A stretch of 64,000 nt of DNA from Salvator merianae (GCA_003586115.2 QVOM02000025.1:46852706-46916705); one strand, 5' to 3'. Positions 23,639-36,247 are shown, numbered from the stretch's first letter. The notes: generated by a model not told the origin, from the letters alone. A program made the numbers and translations.

Positions 23639-24071
23639 AAAGTCCATTCAGGTAATGTGGTAGAATCTTAAACAGGCCATTCAGATAATGTGGTAGAACC
23701 TTAAACAACCCTCCAATGTGGCTGAATTAAAATGATTCTACAATGAAAAGTGGAAAATGCCTCCACAGAGATGTGAAAGATTAATCTGCAGTTATCAGAA
23801 GCATTTGGTTGTAGTTGTTTTTGCTAACTGTGGGACAACCAGACATTAATTTTAGGGGGAAAATTACTTTTTCACATGATAGAGGTGCTCGATAACTTTT
23901 TTTCCTCTAATGAATGAAACAATCATTTTAAAGTTGTATTTTGTGTTTACTCAGACTTTCTTTGTCAAATATTAAATTCTGTTCGAAAATCTAAAACAAT
24001 TTAAGTGTTCCAGATATGAAAAAAATAGAAAAAAATCAGGAAGAAGATAGATACTTTTTCATGGCACTGTA

Positions 24072-24962
24072 AAATGTTTCACTCTCATGACTTTTTCTTA
24101 TAGCAACAGAATTTGTTCTGCATGCATCTAGAAGCTTATAGACATTTTAATTCCATGAGCTGAAACTTTCACAAAACATGTTACACAAACAATCTAACTT
24201 GTCATTCTCTGGTACAGGCCTATGAACAAGCTTATAAAATGTATGACAAATGGGATAGTGTTAGCAGATGTCTAGGGCAGTTGGGTCATAGTTTACTGCT
24301 TTGTTTTCAGTGTGATTGTTTTACAGTTTTTTCATACAGGACTGAAGGGCCAACAAACTGAAAATTCCAATTTTGTGAATGTCAGGCTTTCATTCCCATA
24401 ACCAGAAATTCTTGAAGAGTGATCCGCTTCTTCTCTTCCACATTTGAATGCTCACAGTCAATCACATCAGGAACCTTGCTGATGCTATGGAAAATAACTT
24501 TCTTACCATACTAAATGTATTTGCCACATGATTATTATCCATGGTCAGTGTAAAAGATAAGCTGTGGACTCAATTTAATTTGCCAAAAATGCATGTTATT
24601 GCCTGGTATCAATGTAGATTCTACAGAAAATTTGTATGAGAGGAATATATCTGAAATAATAGCCAACAACTCCAATAAAGCTGGTACTGATATATAAAGC
24701 TAAATTTATAAGTGTTTGGTTGAAAATATTCAGAATGTCTTCTCCCACATAGGCCTGCCCGGATGTTTGCATTTATTTTTGATTGTTTAAAATTACTCTT
24801 CTGATGAAAGGAAGGTTTTTCTTTTTCTTTTCTTTTTTCAATTCAATAAATAATTTAATTCAGAAGTGGTCAATCCCTCAGCCTGTCCCACAGAACTTGC
24901 AACCAACAAGTGCCATTATGATGGAAAGCCAAATAGGAAAAAGAGTAGATAAAAAGTAAAAC
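24072..24962. other. unassigned AT-rich sequence
   Basis: No gene or recognised element. A pyrimidine-rich patch lies near 24806-24837. Confidence 0.4.
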
Positions 24963-25447
24963 AGAGGCTGCATCTACACTGGACTGATAGAATAATCCAG
25001 TGGATCCCAAGAATGCCTCATCCATACTGTAGACTCATCTATCTGGAGGTGGTCACACCTCCCAGGAAAATGCTGCATTAACACTGGACAAGGCATTGGA
25101 TCAGGCTGTGGTGTGGTCCACACAGGGTTCCACACAGGGTCCACACAGGGTTCCAGTCTTGTGTATCAGGCCAACTGTTCATGTGAGAAGTCCGGGGCCA
25201 TTTTGCTAGGCACATGGGAGTGGTGCAGAAAGTGCACCGCTTCTGAGTTTGAAGCCAAAATTCCCCACACCAGCAACTACTGAGACCAGGAATTTTCATT
25301 CATATTCTCTGTAGCTGAGCCAGGATAAACTGCCTGCAATGTGGACAGCTTTTGGAGAGGGCCATCAGGAGTCCAGGCCATTATGGTTTGGGTCATCTAA
25401 TTTGGCCCAGCATGGCTTGGGATGACTCACACCATGCGGAAACACCT
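24963..25447. mobile_element. possible MITE (family F)
   Basis: Bounded on the left by GAGGCTGCATCTACACTGGA and on the right by CACCATGCGGAAACACC, which is the style of end seen in other MITEs here. It contains local direct repeats of CCACACAGGGT at 25117-25153. Short blocks recur at 18690-19065. Inverted ends are too weak to be sure. Confidence 0.35.
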
Positions 25448-25450
25448 AGA

Positions 25451-27027
25451 TAGACCAGTCAGTGTTTGATTATGATCTCAAAGGGAAGATGGTAGCACCA
25501 GCAGAAGCAATATGTACATGGAAATCCAAGTGTCAGATAGTCATACCTTTCTGAATGTTATTATGTAGCTTTGTAATAAAATATGCTTAGGGAATAGCAT
25601 ATTTTAGGGAAATATATAATAGGTATATTATAAAAGATCATTAAAATATATTATGGATATTGGAAAAATGTGTTTAAAATTCATATTATCAGAATTACTT
25701 TTAAGGAACTTTAAAAATTACAATTCTGTGGAAATGGAACAAACTGAAATTTGAACTGATAACATGTGGAATTTGTGGGAAATGAAACTGGAGAGCTTAA
25801 TTCACCCTTATAGTTTCACTTATCTCTTGTTCATTAGGTTTGCACTGATGACATTGTATAACAGAAGCAACATAGCATTTTTATTTATTTTTTTTGCATT
25901 TTGGTAATCATTTTAGATCTAGCTGATTAACCAGTCATTGTAGCTTATACATGAACAGAGTATTCAGTGGCAATATTTATATATGTAACAAAATTTTATC
26001 ATCATCTGCATGCCACATAAATAATTTGTTTTTTTTAAAACAAATCAGAAGAGATAAAACCAGTGAGTAATAAGAAAAAAAATGTTTCTGGGCTGAGGTG
26101 GAACAAGGTCATGATCATAAAACATGATTTTAAATTGTTTGCAATTTATAGTGGAAATGTTTGTTACTAAATTTCCTTTAGTAACTAAAGTACTAAATAT
26201 ATAGTATTAACTATCTTTTGAGCTTTATGCTTCCAGCATACATCTTGCTGCATATCACAATGCAGTTTCGGGAGAACAGAGGCTTCCACTTGGAGGCTGC
26301 ATCTCTATTAACACTGGTAAGCAAGCTGAAGTGAGGAGCAATTGGCCAGCATGGCAGGTGCTCTCTTTTGCCATCTACTGGGTCACCCTGACAAGAGCTG
26401 ATGCCTGTGCTCTAAGGTCAAGGTAATCTGGGCTTCTTGCAAGGCACTTTCCATGTACAGGCGCTAGTGAGTCATCTCACAACTTATCCACAAGAATTTG
26501 CCAGACAAATTAAAGCACTGAGGAGAGTTTTACATCCTCAAAGAGCTTATAGCCAACTTTACACTAAGACACTCTTCCCCACCTTACACTTAACAATCTC
26601 AGATTAAACAAGCCAACAGATTAAAAACAAAGGGCAGGCTTCTATCCTTAGTTTTAAAACCAAGCAGTTTTATGGATCCATGGGGTTCTCAAGCAAAACA
26701 TCTTATTTACATCCAGAAGTTCACTTGTCTGCATAGTAGACACAGCTGATAACGTCTGAAGCAGTTTCCAAAACATGAAACACTTTAAACGCCTTTGACT
26801 TAAATAACAATGGTAATCATGTTTTGTTTTTGTTTTTGTTTAAATTCTATCAAAGCCAATAAAGATCAAAGGGACTTTGGCTATTCCTTTATATATGCTT
26901 TAGCTTCTGTGTGAGAGTATATATTTTTAATTGCTTATTAAAAATGTGTACAGGAAGCAACAAGAATATTTCAGTCATTTTTAACTACAGCAGTAACTGC
27001 TTCTGTGGTGATAGGTTAAGATACAAA
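25451..27027. other. unassigned AT-rich sequence
   Basis: No gene. The block 26220-26560 is less AT-rich but not recognised. A (GTTTTT)-like run lies near 26820-26842. Confidence 0.4.
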
Positions 27028-27604
27028 GGGCCTTTTCGCACTGAGCTCCGTAGTCCGTTCCCAGTAGTTCGCTTCGGACCGGAGGGGTTGGAGAATGCTG
27101 GCTGCCCTTTGCACTCCCAGCCAGAGGAACGGACCTGAAGCTGACCAGCAGAGGGAACAGTGCGAATGGCAGCCACTAGTTCGGTACCGCACTCTGCACC
27201 ATCGAGCACCACTTCGTAACCAGAGGGCTCCTTACGGAGCCGGCTTCGTAACGGCAGCTAGGCTGCCATGCCCAAAGGGCTATCCCAGCCATGAAGCATC
27301 AGACTGGGGTACGCAGCATCAGACCGGGGTACAAAGCTTCGTACCATGCATGTGCAGCCGCGCCAGCCATGCCTGGCCGCCATTTCAAACGCGGACGGGA
27401 GTGCAAAAACATCATGCCCGATCTTCGCTCCATCGCGCAGGTTGGAATAAAGACAAGCTTTTCCTTGTCTAGCCTTACCCAGGATCAGGTACGAATCGGG
27501 TACGTTGTGGTTCGGATCGGGTGAGGCGCGCACCCGCGGCGGTGTCAAAGCTCCATTCCAGCGAATGGACAGCAACGTTCCACCGCCGTAGTGCGAAAAG
27601 GCCC
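27028..27604 (+). mobile_element. MITE family A copy 2 (Harbinger-like, 577 bp)
   Basis: Perfectly inverted 15-bp ends GGGCCTTTTCGCACT and AGTGCGAAAAGGCCC, with AAA on both sides. CpG-rich interior shared over its whole length with the 54.7 kb copy in the same orientation, including GGACCGGAGGGGTTGGAG near the left and GGGTGAGGCGCGCACCCG near the right end. Frames of 75-125 residues on both strands are not protein-like. Confidence 0.85.
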
Positions 27605-28687
27605 AAATTTTAATTCAGACCATAGTGTGTGGATGGTAGAAACCGAGACTGGACCATGGTCAGGTCTACCACCCAGTGTGTAAAGGCCATTAGGTTCAGA
27701 AGAAAGGTGCTAAAACTCTTTCCATAGTGGCCTCCTATCTCAGTCCAGGACAGCCTGTAGTATGGGTGCTCTTCTCTTTGTACTGGGGTATGTGAGAGCT
27801 CACCCTCTGGTATCCTACTCCACTGGTAAACAATTTTAAAGCATACTTTCTTGGGCCTGTATAATATGGCCAGTCACTTTTTAGTCAGACAACCAAAGTG
27901 GTGACAGAAATGTACTGCTCCTAGACACATGGCCAAAAAGGCCCCAACCAGCAACTAAAAGGCAAAGAACTTGTGTTCCTGGGCTTATAAGCTTTGATAT
28001 GATGCAAGCTGCTCAGAAGCAGTCCCATGACAATCCATCTCACCTTGGGTTCAATTGCCTGTTCTGTCCAGTCTAGCCCTCCCTAGCATGGACAGCTTAG
28101 ACATGCAGAAAGGGCCTGATATGCATAGCAACTTGCTGTGATCCTTGAACACTTTTATAGGAGTGAAAATTGTTACTGAGTGACCATGACTGGCATCATA
28201 TCTACATCAGAGCTTGATATCAGACTAATGCCATTATAACCCCAGTAGTGTCCATGTGTGGTACATATTCTTCCAAGATAGGCAATTGTCCCTATACCCT
28301 TAAATCACCCCTGAAGTGCAGAATCTGCTCTTAGAGGCAGCTTACATTCAGGACATAGGAAATGTCTCTGAGGGCAGATTGTACTTTTAGTTGCTTCTTT
28401 CTCTGCCATGTAGAGTGATAATGATGGGGGAGGGAAATTACTGGCAGCAATTTTAACATGGTACGGTTTGGCATCAGACCAAAAATGGCTGCCTTCTGGA
28501 CCCATTTCCAATCCAACATTTAACAGCAATAAATGAGTATTTCAGAAGTTGGGAGATCCCACTATGTGACCAGTGTGTTGCTGTCATGGAATTTGCATGT
28601 AGCAAAAGCAAAACAGCCCAAAGCACCTTAGAGATCGTAATGTGTTGCACTAGTTTACTCATCAAAAATTCTAACCTACTTTTTATG
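27605..28687. other. unassigned, with MITE-like end fragments
   Basis: CAGTGTGTAAAGGCC near 27680 and ATGCAGAAAGGGCC near 28097 look like right ends of family B and C elements, but no left ends pair with them. No gene is seen. Confidence 0.35.
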
Positions 28688-28938
28688 GTTTATCTGCATT
28701 AAAACATAGCAAAAAACTCCATCCCCAGTGTATGTTAGAGGTGGTAGCATGTGGCACTGCTATTCTCATCCCATTCTTATCCCATCTCTAATCCACAACT
28801 AGTACACTTTGGAATTGTATTATCTGAGATTTGATGTGCGTTAGAGTTGACAGTGTAGTGTGACGTGTGACAGCTCTGCCTCTGAACCACCTTTAAGGCC
28901 CCTTTGAGATGTCTTATTAACTGTATGTGAACACAGCC
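28688..28938 (+). mobile_element. possible MITE family D copy 1
   Basis: Shares GAGGTGGTA-CATATGGCAC-type sequence and the CTTTGGAATTG(T/C)ATT block with 62545-62785, in the same order and orientation. Its right end, TGTATGTGAACACAGCC, resembles that copy's end. The left boundary is unclear. Confidence 0.4.
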
Positions 28939-29650
28939 TTAATGTTAATGTTAGAGGGGAGAAGCAGAGTGGTGTGCTCCCACTTGTAAACCATCTCTAC
29001 AATATCTCTAAGCTGTCTCAGAGATACTTTTTGTTGTTGTCTTTACTGAATGTGTACACAGCCTGAGACATCTATTTGCCCACCTTCTGTATGCAACCTA
29101 AATTTTATTTATTCAGTTGGACTTACATCTGAATAGACATCACAGAATTACAGAGTAAAGGTGGTTGATGCAAAAGTGTTTGGCAGAAATCATTACTTTA
29201 CACTGATATGATGGTTGTAAACAGCCAGTTTCAGTTTATTGTTTTTGCAGTACAAAGACTCATAACAAATAAATACAGACATTCTTTAAAATAAGTCATC
29301 AATCAAATTAGCAGCACATACTCTAGACTTTCTAATCATTATGGCACTAACCAAGAACTTAGCTACAGAAAGAGTTGCTCTATAGGTCCTGGACTGACAA
29401 GGGGTCGCTAACAATTGTCTGAATAGGTGTAAACAATAGGCATGCATAATGTAACTTTTTTTCACAACCCTGTGAATCAGGTATGTCTGATTTTGTTGTA
29501 GTGAGGGGCCCTATTCATGAGAAAATGATCTGAGTGTTGCTTCTCATGCACTGACCGTTAGGTGTCTTTAATGAGCTCCCAGGGCACTAACTATCCTCCC
29601 AGGCCTCCTTCTGGAAGCAGTCAACACTGGGGCCCCATCAAAGACTTCTT
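28939..29650. other. unassigned sequence
   Basis: ATGTGTACACAGCC near 29048-29062 resembles a family D end. Otherwise nothing is recognised. Confidence 0.35.
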
Positions 29651-30240
29651 GGGCCTGTTTGTACTACACCCGTAGTCCGTTTGCTGGAACGGAGGCTTCG
29701 CACTGCAGCGGGCGCGTGCCTCCCCTGATCTGAACCACACCTCTCCCGATCGGAACCCGATGCTGGGTAAAGCAAGACAAGTAATTACCTGTCTTCATTC
29801 TGACATGCGTGATCGAGTGAAGATCAGGGAAGGTCCTTTTGCACTCCCTTCCTGATTTGAAATGGTGAAGGGGAGGGGCTGGCGCGGCTGCACAGGCGTG
29901 GTCCGCTGCTTTGTAACCAGGTCTGCTGCTCCGTAACCGGGTTTGCCCTTTGGGCTTTGCAGCCTGGCTGCCGTTGCGAAGCCAACTCCGAAAGGAGCCC
30001 CTCTAGCTGCGAAGCAGTACTCTATGGTTCAGATTGTAGACCTATCTAGGCATCTGTGCCTCTATGGTTCGTGACCTCATTTCCTGACTAGGGGATTCCC
30101 ATCCGCACCGCTCCTTCTGCAGATCAGCTTGAAGTCCGTTTCTCTGGCTGTAAGTGCATACGGCACTCAGCAGACTCCAACCTCTCCGGTCTGAAGCCTA
30201 CTAACGAGACCATTCTACGGAGGTAAGTGCGAACAGGCCC
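29651..30240 (-). mobile_element. MITE family A copy 3 (Harbinger-like, 590 bp)
   Basis: The left end GGGCCTGTTTGTACTACACC and right end TAAGTGCGAACAGGCCC are inverse partners, with CTT on both sides (3-bp duplication). The interior follows family A in reverse orientation (GCAGCGGGCGCGTGCC near the left) but is visibly more diverged, with CpG changed to TpG in places. Confidence 0.75.
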
Positions 30241-30343
30241 CTTGTGCATGAATCATGTGTGATTAATCAGATGTCAAAGACTCATTATTTTGGCAAGGGA
30301 TAATTCTGGCATTTTCAATTTTCTATTTCTGTATTTGAAATTT

Positions 30344-30481
30344 AGGCTGTTTCTGCACATACCTGCAGTAGACTGGAGCAGAGTGGGACAATCTATTATT
30401 GTTTGAGTATGTTCATTTTATATTGGTTTTTAATGTTATAACCCACCCTGAGATCTTCGGGTATAGGGTGGGATAAAAATG

Positions 30482-30518
<37 letters not shown>

Positions 30519-30990
30519 TGCTTTGGAATAAGCAATACATCCCAAGCTGTGATAGACTGTTATTTGCACAGAACAAGGCTGTCCACATTGAGAAAGCTTG
30601 TTCCATGCCAGCCTCTGTGCGGGCACTGAAGCTTCTGTCTTTGAGCTCCCGAGGAATTCATTTCAGCAGTGTGCCTTGTTGGGTCACTGAAATGGGCCTC
30701 CCATAGTATACAAGGCCAGGCAGGCATATTGTTCACATGTCTTCATGGTCTGATATACCACCCCATATTAGCTTGGTAGACCTGTGTGGATGGAGCATAT
30801 TAGGAGGGGGCATGGCCTCCCTCAAACTGCACCACCATGCAGAAGAGAGGGTTATAGATTGCTTCTTAGTCCAGTTTACCAGCCTTAGTTTACTTCACTT
30901 CTACAACAGTTTGTGATTTTCTTTTTAAGCTAGCTTAGTTTAATTATTGCTTTTTTTAAAAAAATGTTGTCATATGTAATTCAGTATAGA
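30344..30990 (+). mobile_element. MITE family C copy 3, with L2 tail inserted
   Basis: The left end GGCTGTTTCTGCACATACC is family C. Internally ATTTCAGCAGTGTGCC and CACTGAAATGGGCC recur as in copy 1. An L2-type 3' end with its (AATC)n tail interrupts it at about 30405-30519. The right end is uncertain; a weak candidate ends near 30990. Confidence 0.5.
30405..30519 (+). repeat. L2-clade LINE/SINE 3' end with (AATC)n tail
   Basis: AACCCACCCTGAGATCTTCGG then GGGTGGGATAAAAATG is the small stem and terminal box typical of squamate L2-type 3' ends. It is followed by about ten perfect AATC units at 30480-30519. Only the last 115 bp or so are present. Confidence 0.65.
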
Positions 30991-31581
30991 TTAAATAGTG
31001 CATATTGGATGCCCAAATCCAAAGAAGATGAATGACCAGAGTGTTACTACAAGCAAAGGAAAGTGCCTTTTCACACGCTTTTTAATTAAGCTATAGAAGT
31101 TTTTGGTCCCAGGTATGGTAAAATCATCGAATTCAACATTGATAACTTCAAAACTGATTCAGACAAATATACACATGATAAGGCATTAATCATGACTCAA
31201 ATAGCAATATTGAAGGTAGAGTACATGGCACTAATCATATACCCTACCTCTAAAATCGGAAGCACCAAGGTTCATGAAGAATCAGTTGCTAAGCAACAAC
31301 AGAAGGAAAGATATATATTTTCATACTACTCTGCTTCATAGTTCCCCATATCCAACTGAGAAACCGCTGTGGAAAAGAGTATAATACACTGTATAACTCT
31401 TCATCCTTTCCTTTTGTAAGTCCTGCTTTCCAGCAAATAGCAGCTCAGGGAAGAGAGAAAAGGTTGTTTTCTTGTTGTGTTTTTTCCCCCTCCATAAGCC
31501 AGAGCCTTGGTCTAACCCATCATGTATGGCTGCTACTTTTAAATAAGAACATCCCAGTCACTACTTACCCATATCACACCT
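30991..31581. other. unassigned sequence
   Basis: No gene. Nothing recognised apart from A/T runs. Confidence 0.4.
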
Positions 31582-31927
31582 GGGTCTTTTCATGCTTCCC
31601 GCCATGGAATGCTCCATGGTGGAACTGATCTCTCAGCATGGTAACCATTTGCACTGTGAGGCCTGAAACATCCTGGAAATAGACTACCAGCATGAATACT
31701 GGTAGCTGCACCATTACAGTGGCTGGGGAAAATTCTGGCTGCTGCCATGGTGACCAGAACCATGGAAGAACATGCAAACACTGTGTACTGGGAGCAGTCC
31801 AGCTGCTCCCAGTATAGCTGTGGAGTATGATTTTGTGTTTCATGGCTAGTAGTGATTGGGAGCAGTTGTAGTCTGCTCCTGATTGTGAGGGCCAATGCTC
31901 AGTAGTGAAAAGTGTGAAAAATGACCC
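31582..31927 (-). mobile_element. MITE family B copy 4 (346 bp)
   Basis: GGGTCTTTTCATGCTTCCC at the left is the reverse complement of the right-hand family B end, including its CCATGG block. The right end GTGTGAAAAATGACCC is the inverse partner. Interior blocks match copies 3 and 5 in reverse. No convincing 3-bp duplication (CCT against TGG). Confidence 0.65.
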
Positions 31928-33370
31928 TGGTTTGGACCTTAGACTTACACCAATTGAATAAAGCTATTTTGGCTATTCTGCTGATACAATTTACCTTCAC
32001 TGAGTGAACCTGGCTTTTAGTCAGTTATATATATCTTATGCATTCCACCCTTCACCTGGAGGTGCAAGGGCTAGTCGTAACACATGATCAAACAATTATT
32101 AAAATATATTTTAAAACATAATCCATCCAACCACCCTCCCACCCTCCCTCCATCCTACCTTGGCACGATTAAAATCAGAGAAACTAGGAATTAAAGGCCC
32201 CGGGTGAAGAGGTACATTTTAACCAAGTGCCAAAAAACATGTAAACAAAGAAGAATACTTGCACTAATAATGCTATATGATCTGGTGGTGAAGTGTCTGT
32301 AGAAAAGAAGGAAGCTTAGAGAATCCCAAGAATGCAAGACTGTAACCCTAAGATGCAAATATACTCCATTGTAACAACATTGTAACTAAGTCTACCTAGA
32401 AAACCTTTTACTCTGCATTTAAAGTGAACTTTTGCCAAAATCAACAATAACAGTGGTGCCTTGCCATTTTCGTCCAAACAATCCCCACAAGCAGATACAT
32501 TTTGCTTTATACGTATTGCCTAATCCAAGATATAGTGCTATTTGTGTTGCAGCTTCTTTCTCCTTGTAGATGCTTTGGTCTTGTGATTGACTCTAGTGAC
32601 CTTTTATTAATATTTCTTTTTTTATTATTAAATCTGAGTGGTGTAAATGTCTCTTCCCAGTTTCCTTCAGTTATGTCTGTAAAACCAAATCTCACTCAAA
32701 TATCTTGCGAAGTTGGAAAGAAACTCATGCACATGTGATTAGCTTACAATTCCCATAACAGCAAGGAGAAAAAAGCTGGTAAAGTAGCCATAGTGAAAGT
32801 GTGCTATATTACTGGAAAAGGGATTTTTATTGGCTTATGTTTTTAGAATGCATGATATATTAATAAGTATTAATTAATATGACCAATAAATGAGGTACAG
32901 TTTGTTTATTACAACTCACTGAAATGGAAGTGTATAGGTCCTCTTCTAGACAGGTGGACTGTGGTAATTCAATCTTTAAGACAGTTCCTCAAATAAGTGA
33001 CATGACTATTTACTGGTAGAAGACAGAGACAGACCAGTACTGTATACAGCCATACAAAAGAAATGACAGTGGGTTTCAGAAGTACAATTTGATTTGTTCA
33101 TACTAGACTGCAGGAGACCTGAGGCTACACAAAAGCAAACCTTCTTTGTGCTGGAGAAGATGACAGCATTTCATATTATCTCACCCAAGACAGAAGGGTG
33201 GGAAATAGAGAGTCGATTTATTGTGATGTGAGTCACGATCTGACTGCTTTAATTTTTAACCTTAATAAAGAGTAACAGAGAAATGAAAGTGTGCATTTCA
33301 TAATAAATGATTTGACTGAAAGAAAAATGTTCAATATAAGTATTCATCAATCATATTTTGTCATAGCTTG

Positions 33371-33372
<2 letters not shown>
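31928..33372. other. unassigned AT-rich sequence
   Basis: No gene. The stretch 32030-32130 is weakly L2-tail-like. The frame at 32502-32738 has no family signature. Confidence 0.4.

Positions 33373-33422
<50 letters not shown>
33373..33422 (+). repeat. (TA)n microsatellite
   Basis: About 25 uninterrupted TA units, the longest TA run in the window. It is likely to vary in length and extrude as a cruciform. Confidence 0.95.
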
Positions 33423-33425
<3 letters not shown>

Positions 33426-35604
33426 CAATAATATGAAATGTTGATTTTGTCAGCACTTTTGTTGCAATGCAGTTTCTGTGGAGAGTCAGCATTTTGGTGA
33501 ACTATACAGTCTGTAATAAATTCTATAAATGCCTAGAAATATAATCAACAGTGTTTGAACTAGTGTTGGGTTTACCTGATTTCCCTTGTTGTAGTTTCCA
33601 AATATTTCCAAATAGTGTCAGCATTAAACAAAGTCACATTCTGCTTTTTGTTTGAGTTTGCACTCATTCACTTTGCTTTGTAATTTGGATTTACTTGAAC
33701 AGCAAAAACTACAACAATGTTTTTGACCAGCTTAGCACTCCCTTAGCAAAATACTTTTTTTACCTTTTTTTCTAGTAGCCATCCTGAAATTGTTACATAT
33801 TGGATTTCACTCATTAATTGATAAAAAAAGAGAGGAGATAATAGAAAATATACATTTTACAGCATTACAGAAATATTTTAGATAGCTCCTTAACATTGCA
33901 CTACTTTTTGTAGATAAGTATTCTAAATTAATGTCTGCAAGTTTTCATAAACCTAGAAGCATTTAGAAGATGGTACTTTTATTCCATTTTCTCTTATTCT
34001 GCTAAGCTCTGACAGTTTTGAATACATGCCACCTTATTGTGCAGTCTTTGGAGAAGGGGTTTCCTTTTTGCTTGGTTTTTACATAATGCTTTGCACAATA
34101 GGTTCTTTTTTCTGTTTGGGGCCTCTGAGAAAATTATAACATGAATAATGCATAATGCTACTGCCAATTTGTCTTCAGTTTGTTTACTGAATTATGTGCA
34201 AATTTTGAACAACTCAATTTTATGACTCCTCCGCTCTTCCATCATATAGCCATGACGTTAACAGAGGCTATTATTATCTGAGTCTTCATGTTCTTTCCTG
34301 TGTTACACTGGCATGAAATTACTGGTTTCTTGGTGTACAACCCACCTCCAGAAATGTTTCCCTGACTGAGCAGGTATGGAAAAGTTTCTAAGCATACTCA
34401 ATGCATTTATAGAGATGAACTTACAAAACCAGTGCGGTTTTGGAAAATATGTACATGCTCTTGATATTATTGAGGCTGTATAAACAAAAGACAAATGGTT
34501 TCCAATGAAATGGTACATAATTTCTTTTTCAAAGAGCAAAGACCATTTGAGCTAATAGGAGGTGATTGTATTGAAATATATTTTAATCCTGCTAATTTGG
34601 AGAGCCTTTGGTTAATGCCCATATCACATTTTACTGCTGAATCCAGCACCTCTGCCATCTTTGCTGTTCTACTTTTCTTCTCTCTATAGTATGCTGTTAG
34701 TCTATATTATGACTTGAGCCAAAAAGAGTAGTTCATAATGAATTTTGTTCCACTGAATGTCTATGCTATTTTTATGGAGGTCTCATGTACAATAGGTCCT
34801 TGTAGGTGTGGTGTGCAATCTGGAAGCTCACAAGAGCTGTAACGCTGTGGTGTGGTTGTTATGGATCAATATCACTGCGCAGATGGCAGTGATCCTACCC
34901 ACACCTTTCCCTGGTCAGGATCGGGGGCATAACTGATCCAGACCCACTGATTCCAGCTAAAGGCAGATAAATACAGAAAGGGGCCAACTCTATCTGGGCT
35001 TAATTTAGGAACTCCATATCTTCCCAAGCTTAACTGTAAGACCTTCTGGCAATAAGTCTTAGTATCTGATTCTATTGATCCCCTAATCTTAGAATTAAGG
35101 AGTTTAGCAGCCTACTGTTAAACTGAAATCTGCCCCACATGATGCAGCTTAGCTTTTCCCTCTAATGAGCAGAGAAGTCTTTTCTTCTCTCTGGCGCATC
35201 TTCAAGTAACTGAAGAATGCTATGTTACTCACCATCAGATTTCCCATCTTCAGCTAAATTTGTTGAATCTTTTGACATTTCCCCATACAAATTGTTTTCC
35301 AAAGCCTTGAACATCTCAGTTATCATTAACTACAACTCTCACTATTTGTCTATGTCTGATATTGTGTTTCCCAGAATTGAATTTGTATATCAAATGAATC
35401 CTGCCTGAACTGAAAGTATTCATCTTCCATATTTGAAAACCCCATGATTCTGTTAGCAGAGCTTAATAACACATCAGAGTGTTTTAAATAGCTACGCTAC
35501 AATGCTGATACATACTTGTGATTCACTATAATCCTGAGAACTTTTTGATAAGGGATGCTGCTAAGCAAGGAACACACTAATATGCAATGACCTTATATAT
35601 CTTT
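33423..35604. other. unassigned, possibly single-copy sequence
   Basis: No gene. 34470-34680 is balanced, non-repetitive AT-rich DNA. 34793-34986 ends in TACAGAAAGGGGCC, a family C-like right end, and begins AGGTCCTTGTAGGTGTGG; it may be a worn MITE. Confidence 0.35.
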
Positions 35605-35670
35605 AAAACCAAACCAAACCAAACCAAACCAAACCAAACCAAACCAAACCAAACCAAACCAAACCAAAAA
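35605..35670 (+). repeat. (AAACC)n pentanucleotide repeat
   Basis: Twelve perfect AAACC units. The unit differs from telomeric repeat (AACCCT), so this is not interstitial telomere sequence. Confidence 0.95.
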
Positions 35671-36247
35671 GAACTGTCTTATTAAATAGTCCATCTGTGG
35701 ATATGACTAGACTGAAGTCTGCATGAAGCAATGCATTGTTCAGATTCCCCAACATTTTTGTCAAGACAATGTCCAATAGGACCCCACTTAAAACTTCCTT
35801 CTTATTTGAATAATCATCATTGATAAATGCTCTTTGAACTCTGAAGTCAGCTGAACTATTCTTATTTTAACAAGTTTGCTTAAAACAAAATAAAACAAAA
35901 CATAAGGGACCTTGTCAAATATTTTTCTGAATTAATATTAGTTATACAATGCTGGGCCCAATTATATGGAAAAAAATATATCTGAAGCTTGTGAAAGTAC
36001 ATTTGGATGCAATATACCAAAGAATATAAACCAGTTGGAGTGTAGTTTCTCAACCGGACTGACTACTTTTGAACTTGATATGTCCTTGAGCTTTCTTTCT
36101 TTTTTTGCGGGGGGGGGGAGGGGGTGTACAACACTATTTCTCTTATTTGATTAAGCTATGGATGCAAAAACACCTCGCCCTCCATCTTTCTGCATTTATA
36201 GATCTTTAATAATTTCTATTTGACTTCTGGTTCTGGATGAAGTCTGA
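35671..36247. other. unassigned AT-rich sequence
   Basis: No gene. A G-run lies at about 36109-36122. Confidence 0.4.

Larger units (their letters stand above)
21290..23860 (+). pseudogene. Tc1-like transposase, disrupted
   Basis: Coding remnants run from about 21290 to the 3' repeat, split by the nested MITEs. The frame ending at 21903 contains LPRSGSLTNMSPRVHQGLIQ and EVTNVSRQTHKKLQ, recognisable as the paired HTH and GRPR-like DNA-binding half of Tc1 transposases. The block expected to read W-T-D-E, holding the first DDE aspartate, here reads R-T-V-E (21996-22007), so that residue is lost. A (AAAT)n expansion at 21940-21974 sits inside the coding region. The second block (QQDNN) near 22270 is still visible. 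Stops, frameshifts and insertions make it non-functional. Cut-and-paste transposition would be the ancestral role. Confidence 0.8.
20938..24069 (+). mobile_element. Tc1-like DNA transposon with nested insertions
   Basis: The left terminus CAGTGCACTGAAAGAGTA and right terminus, whose reverse complement starts CAGTGCCATGAAAAAGTA, are flanked by TA on each side (20936-20937 and 24070-24071), the Tc1/mariner target duplication. The terminal repeats are long, over 200 bp, with inner GTGAAAAAGTAATT marks near 21134 and in inverted form near 23860. Between them lie a broken transposase frame and three insertions: a hAT MITE at 21419-21630, a family C MITE at 22332-23638, and a hAT MITE inside that one. 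Without insertions it would be about 1.6 kb, the usual size for this group. Confidence 0.85.

Noticed and set aside
27680..28110. Two more MITE right ends (near 27680 and 28097)
   Set aside because: No matching left ends or flanking duplications could be found, so they are mentioned only as fragments.
35605..35670. Interstitial telomere repeat or CRISPR-like array
   Set aside because: The unit is a perfect AAACC pentamer with no spacers and differs from the telomere hexamer.
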